Positions 4,970-7,308 of a stretch of 7,308 nt of DNA are shown in pieces. This DNA comes from an uncultured Acetobacter sp. GTDB taxonomy: Bacteria > Pseudomonadota > Alphaproteobacteria > Acetobacterales > Acetobacteraceae. The notes under the pieces were generated by a model. The model was not told the DNA's origin and ran no database searches. It saw only the letters and a list, made by a program, of their open reading frames with translations. Within the stretch, counting starts at the first letter, position 1. The number at the start of each line of letters is the position of its first letter. The stretch spans positions 1-7,308 of the forward strand of contig CALCDN010000262.1 in assembly GCA_937900755.1 (NCBI GenBank). Direction: 5' to 3'. Both the position numbers and the translations under genes were made by a program.

Positions 4970-5868
4970 TCTGGGGGCATGCTCATCAAAATGGCCTCCG
5001 TGTTGCCCCCGGTCTTGAGCCCGAACAGCGTGCCACGGTCGTGCAGGAGGTTGAATTCCACGTAACGGCCACGGCGCACAAGCTGGGCGTCGCGCTGTTT
5101 CGGGGTCCATGCTTCCATCATGCGGCCACGCACAATGCGCGGAAAGGAGTCCAGAAAAGCCAGCCCCACATCTTTGGTGAAGGCAAAGTCCGCGTCCACG
5201 TTGCCGCTGTCCAGCCGGTCATAAAAAATGCCGCCAAGCCCGCGTGGTTCGTTGCGGTGGGGCAGGTAGAAGTACGTGTCGCACCATGCCTTGAAGCGGG
5301 GATAATACTCCGGGTCATGCGCGTTGCAGGCCTTGGCGAATGCCGCGTGGAAGGTGGCGGCGTCATCCTGGGCTTCCGCACTGGCGGGGAACATGGGGGT
5401 AATGTCGCCCCCGCCGCCAAACCAGCCCTGGGTTGTCATGATCATGCGGGTGTTGAAATGGGCTGCGGGAACAAGCGGGCTGCACATATGCGCGACCAGG
5501 CTGATGCCGGTGGCAAAAAAATGCGGGTTTTCGTCCGCTCCAGGTATGGTGGCCGCAAAATCGGGGGAGAACGTGCCTTCCACGGTGGAGACATTGACCC
5601 CCACCTTTTCAAAAACCCGGCCGCGCATCAGGCTCATCACGCCACCACCACCGGGGGTTCCATCCTCGTTCTGGCGGTCCCAGCTTTTGCGCTCGAAGCG
5701 GCCGGGGTGTTCGTGGCCGGGCAGGACCGGGCTGTTCTGTGCCGCGGCATCGGCCTCTATGGCTTCAAATGCTGTGCATATCCGGTCACGCAGAGTTTCA
5801 AACCATGCGCGGGCTGCTTCCTTGAGTAGGTCGTGCGAGGGAACAGAGGCGGGCTTGGCTGGCGTCAT
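4954..5868 (-). CDS. hemF: Oxygen-dependent coproporphyrinogen III oxidase
   Basis: HemF oxidatively decarboxylates two propionate groups of coproporphyrinogen III to give protoporphyrinogen IX, using O2, in cytoplasmic haem synthesis. The protein is full length (304 residues; E. coli HemF 299) and strongly conserved. Visible motifs are KSWDRQNEDGTPGGGG (61-76), HFNTRMIMTTQGWFGGGGD (137-155), CDTYFYLPHRNEPRGLGG (196-213), and RGRYVEFNLLHDRGT followed by LFGLKTGG (266-288), ending in ILMSMPPEVKW. The start at 5868 has GGAAAGAG a few bases upstream as a plausible ribosome binding site. It is divergent from petB, with 164 bp between the start codons. A leader hairpin lies at 5890-5912. Dependence on O2 fits an aerobic lifestyle; an anaerobic counterpart (hemN) is not in the window. 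Confidence 0.97.
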   Translation of the reverse strand: MTPAKPASVPSHDLLKEAARAWFETLRDRICTAFEAIEADAAAQNSPVLPGHEHPGRFERKSWDRQNEDGTPGGGGVMSLMRGRVFEKVGVNVSTVEGTFSPDFAATIPGADENPHFFATGISLVAHMCSPLVPAAHFNTRMIMTTQGWFGGGGDITPMFPASAEAQDDAATFHAAFAKACNAHDPEYYPRFKAWCDTYFYLPHRNEPRGLGGIFYDRLDSGNVDADFAFTKDVGLAFLDSFPRIVRGRMMEAWTPKQRDAQLVRRGRYVEFNLLHDRGTLFGLKTGGNTEAILMSMPPEVKWP

Positions 5869-5889
5869 GTACAGGCTCTTTCCATACAG

Positions 5890-5912
5890 CTCTGCTGCCT
5901 GGGCAGGCAGAG
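5890..5912. repeat. Imperfect inverted repeat in the hemF leader
   Basis: CTCTGC (5890-5895) pairs with GCAGAG (5907-5912), and the inner TGCC/GGCA pair further with one bulged G. It lies 22-44 nt upstream of the hemF start, so it would be in the hemF 5' untranslated region. It might affect translation or be a protein site. No U-run follows on the hemF strand, so it is not a terminator. Confidence 0.4.
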
Positions 5913-5959
5913 AATCGGCTTTGGGTATTTTTTCAAGGGGTGCGCCTTAGGGCCGGTCA

Positions 5960-5988
5960 TTGCAAGATCACCCGGTTCGTCGTTAAAC
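5960..5988 (+). promoter_or_regulatory. Candidate petB promoter
   Basis: TTGCAA (5960-5965) and TTAAAC (5983-5988) are separated by exactly 17 bp and match sigma70-type hexamers at 4 of 6 and 3 of 6 positions. A transcript would start near 5995, leaving a leader of about 38 nt before ATG 6033. The match is weak and given as a candidate only. Confidence 0.3.
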
Positions 5989-6022
5989 GGAAACCATGTT
6001 CGCCAGGGCGGTGGATCATGGG

Positions 6023-6028
6023 GGAGGG
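6023..6028 (+). promoter_or_regulatory. Ribosome binding site fixing the petB start
   Basis: GGAGGG lies 4 nt before ATG 6033 and is the best Shine-Dalgarno sequence in the area. It favours ATG 6033 over ATG 6018 and GTG 5940, whose extra residues do not resemble cytochrome b. Confidence 0.6.
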
Positions 6029-6032
6029 TGCA

Positions 6033-7211
6033 ATGGCTGGTAAACCAGCCTGCCAGAACGGGCAGGGCGCAAAGCCTATCGTGCGGGACCAGCTTGGCGC
6101 GCGTATTACGGCCTATGGCCGCCTGCCATTGCCTGCGGATTTGAACTGGCTGTGGACGGTGGGAGCCACGTTATGCGCCCTGCTGGCCCTTATGTTGCTG
6201 AGCGGACTAACCCTGACACTGGCCTACACGCCCGACGCGGAACTGGCCTTTGGCTCGGTCGAGGGGATCGAGCGACGCCTGCCTGCGGGCTGGCTGCTAC
6301 GCGCCATGCACATGACGGGCGCGTCTTTTTTCATGCTGGCCCTGTATGTCCATCTGCTGCGCGGGCTGTACTACCGCTCCTACCAGCCGCCCCGCAGGGT
6401 CGTGTGGCTGAGCGGGTGCGTTCTGCTGGTCATGGCCATGGTAACCGCGTTTGCCGGGTACGTGCTGCCCTGGGGGCAGATGTCGTATTGGGGGGCGGAT
6501 GTGGCGGGCAAGGCCGTAGGGGCGTTCCCCCTTGTTGGTAGCTGGCTGGAGGGCGTTTTTCTGGGCGGGGATACGCCGGGCACGCCAACCCTGCACCGCA
6601 TGTTCACGCTGCATTTTGGGCTGGCGTTCCTGATCGTGGGGATGGTTGCAGGCCACATTGCCCATGTGCATGCGCGGGGGAGTTCCAGCCCTTCGGCCCG
6701 TCCGGCGGGGGTAACCGGGGTGTTGCCCTTCCACCCGTATTTTACGGTGCGGGACATGCTGGCCATTGTGCTGGTGGCCCTCGCTTTTGTCGGGGTGTTG
6801 TGCTTCTGGCCCGAAATTATTGCCGAGCCCGCCAATTACCGCCCGGCCAACCCGTTGCACACTCCGGCCGATATTGAGCCTGAATGGTATTTTCTGCCTT
6901 TTTACGGAATGATGCAGGCGGTGCCGTTCAAGCTGGCAGGGCTTTTGCTGTCCGGCGGTGCGGTGGCCATCCTGTTTGTCGTGCCATGGCTGGACCGTGC
7001 GGCGGGGGTGGGCTGTGGTGCGCCGGTTCTGGTGCGTGCCGGTGCGCTGGCCGTGCTGATCTGTGCGGCCGTGGCGACCTCCTGCGCGGGCCTGCACCAC
7101 ATGCAGGGGCACTGGCTGCTGGTGGCCCGGCTGGGCATGGTGGGGTATTACGCGTATTTTCTGGCCTATCTGCCCATGTCCGGGCGGCTGTGGCGGAGGG
7201 GGCGGGTATGA
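6033..7211 (+). CDS. petB: Cytochrome b subunit of the ubiquinol:cytochrome c reductase (bc1) complex
   Basis: Integral membrane subunit of complex III that carries haems bL and bH and forms the quinol (Qo) and quinone (Qi) sites. It has 392 residues with about eight hydrophobic helices. The two haem ligand pairs have canonical 14-residue spacing: His93/His107 in the second helix (RAMHMTGASFF...VHLLRGLYY) and His194/His208 in the fourth (FTLHFGL...AGH). His213 matches the usual Qi-site histidine and is followed by GSSSP where GSNNP is typical. GYVLPWGQMSYWGA (142-155), PEWYFLPFY (283-291, Qo site) and FHPYFTVRDM (233-242) are present. ATG 6033 is chosen for its GGAGGG. The stop overlaps the next start as ATGA. 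A Rieske gene (petA) is usually directly upstream; here hemF is there instead, in opposite orientation. All key residues look intact, so the protein should be functional. Confidence 0.96.
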   Translation: MAGKPACQNGQGAKPIVRDQLGARITAYGRLPLPADLNWLWTVGATLCALLALMLLSGLTLTLAYTPDAELAFGSVEGIERRLPAGWLLRAMHMTGASFFMLALYVHLLRGLYYRSYQPPRRVVWLSGCVLLVMAMVTAFAGYVLPWGQMSYWGADVAGKAVGAFPLVGSWLEGVFLGGDTPGTPTLHRMFTLHFGLAFLIVGMVAGHIAHVHARGSSSPSARPAGVTGVLPFHPYFTVRDMLAIVLVALAFVGVLCFWPEIIAEPANYRPANPLHTPADIEPEWYFLPFYGMMQAVPFKLAGLLLSGGAVAILFVVPWLDRAAGVGCGAPVLVRAGALAVLICAAVATSCAGLHHMQGHWLLVARLGMVGYYAYFLAYLPMSGRLWRRGRV

Positions 7212-7308
7212 TGCGCCAGCAGTTGGTGGCCATTGGGGCCGGTGTGCTGTGGGCGTGCGCGGCCGTGGCCCACCCTTTGGGGGGGGGTGGCCACCCCGCC
7301 CGCCCGCG
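7208..7308 (+). CDS. petC: Probable cytochrome c1 precursor, N-terminal fragment (cut by window edge)
   Basis: An open frame starts at ATG 7208, overlapping the petB stop by 4 nt (ATGATG; ATG 7211 is an alternative). It runs off the right edge after 33 full codons. The visible part is a signal peptide: MMRQQL, a hydrophobic stretch VAIGAGVLWACAAVA, then a likely cleavage site. Identity as cytochrome c1 is inferred from position behind petB, because the CxxCH haem site is not reached. A run of nine G's (7279-7287) lies in the coding frame just after the signal peptide and is prone to sequencing or replication slippage, so the frame beyond it is uncertain. Confidence 0.65.
   Translation, partial: MMRQQLVAIGAGVLWACAAVAHPLGGGGHPARP
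7279..7297. repeat. G9 homopolymer joined to a 14-bp perfect palindrome
   Basis: Nine consecutive G's (7279-7287) run into GGGGTGGCCACCCC (7284-7297), which equals its own reverse complement. Together they form a strong foldback element early in the probable petC gene, 11 bp from the window end. Confidence 0.7.

Noticed and set aside
4660..5829. Long plus-strand open frame (389 codons) opposite hemF and the Bug-like gene
   Set aside because: It spans two well-supported minus-strand genes and the gap between them, has no family motifs, and is a high-GC antisense artefact.
5940..6032. Upstream extension of petB from GTG 5940
   Set aside because: The added residues are basic and unlike cytochrome b, while ATG 6033 has a strong GGAGGG just upstream.
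6297..7112. Minus-strand open frame (271 codons) opposite petB
   Set aside because: The plus strand encodes an intact cytochrome b with all haem ligands, and the antisense translation is low-complexity and rich in Arg, His, Gln and Pro.

Overview
The window looks like chromosomal DNA of an alphaproteobacterium, most likely an acetic acid bacterium (Acetobacteraceae, Komagataeibacter/Gluconacetobacter type). This rests on high-GC coding DNA, the character of the Tim44-like and Smr proteins, a divergent Tat-exported Bug-like protein, and hemF lying divergent to a cytochrome bc1 gene. The assignment is from protein character only; no search was possible.

Layout. Left part, rightward: the 3' end of a Tim44-like membrane-associated protein gene (to 541), then a solitary beta-class DNA methyltransferase (538-1392) that overlaps it by 4 nt. 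An AT-rich 122-bp promoter region follows, carrying a perfect FNR/FixK-type box (TTGAT-GTGC-ATCAA). It drives a three-haem, membrane-anchored cytochrome c peroxidase of the E. coli YhjA/Ccp type (1515-2933). After a probable intrinsic terminator comes a Smr-domain protein (about 3095-3727).

Middle part, leftward: a Tat-exported Bug/TctC-like binding protein (4852-3707), tail-to-tail with smr and overlapping it by 21 bp, and hemF (5868-4954), the oxygen-dependent coproporphyrinogen III oxidase. A textbook leftward intrinsic terminator for this strand lies inside the smr coding region at about 3265-3303, so leftward transcripts probably run about 400 nt antisense to smr.

Right part, rightward and divergent from hemF: petB (cytochrome b of the bc1 complex, 6033-7211) and, overlapping it by 4 nt (ATGA), the first 33 codons of the next gene, probably petC (cytochrome c1). 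The Rieske gene that normally precedes petB is not here.

Common theme: haem and respiration. HemF supplies haem precursor and uses O2, the bc1 subunits carry haem b and c, and the tri-haem peroxidase would use quinol-derived electrons to remove periplasmic H2O2, apparently under an FNR/FixK-type regulator. I see no CRISPR array, transposase, tRNA, rRNA or phage gene, and no wholly new system. The most interesting points are regulatory: the FNR box on the peroxidase, the antisense terminator inside smr with in-register A_AAA_AAC heptamers, and the missing petA. There is no gene-free stretch longer than 300 bases.
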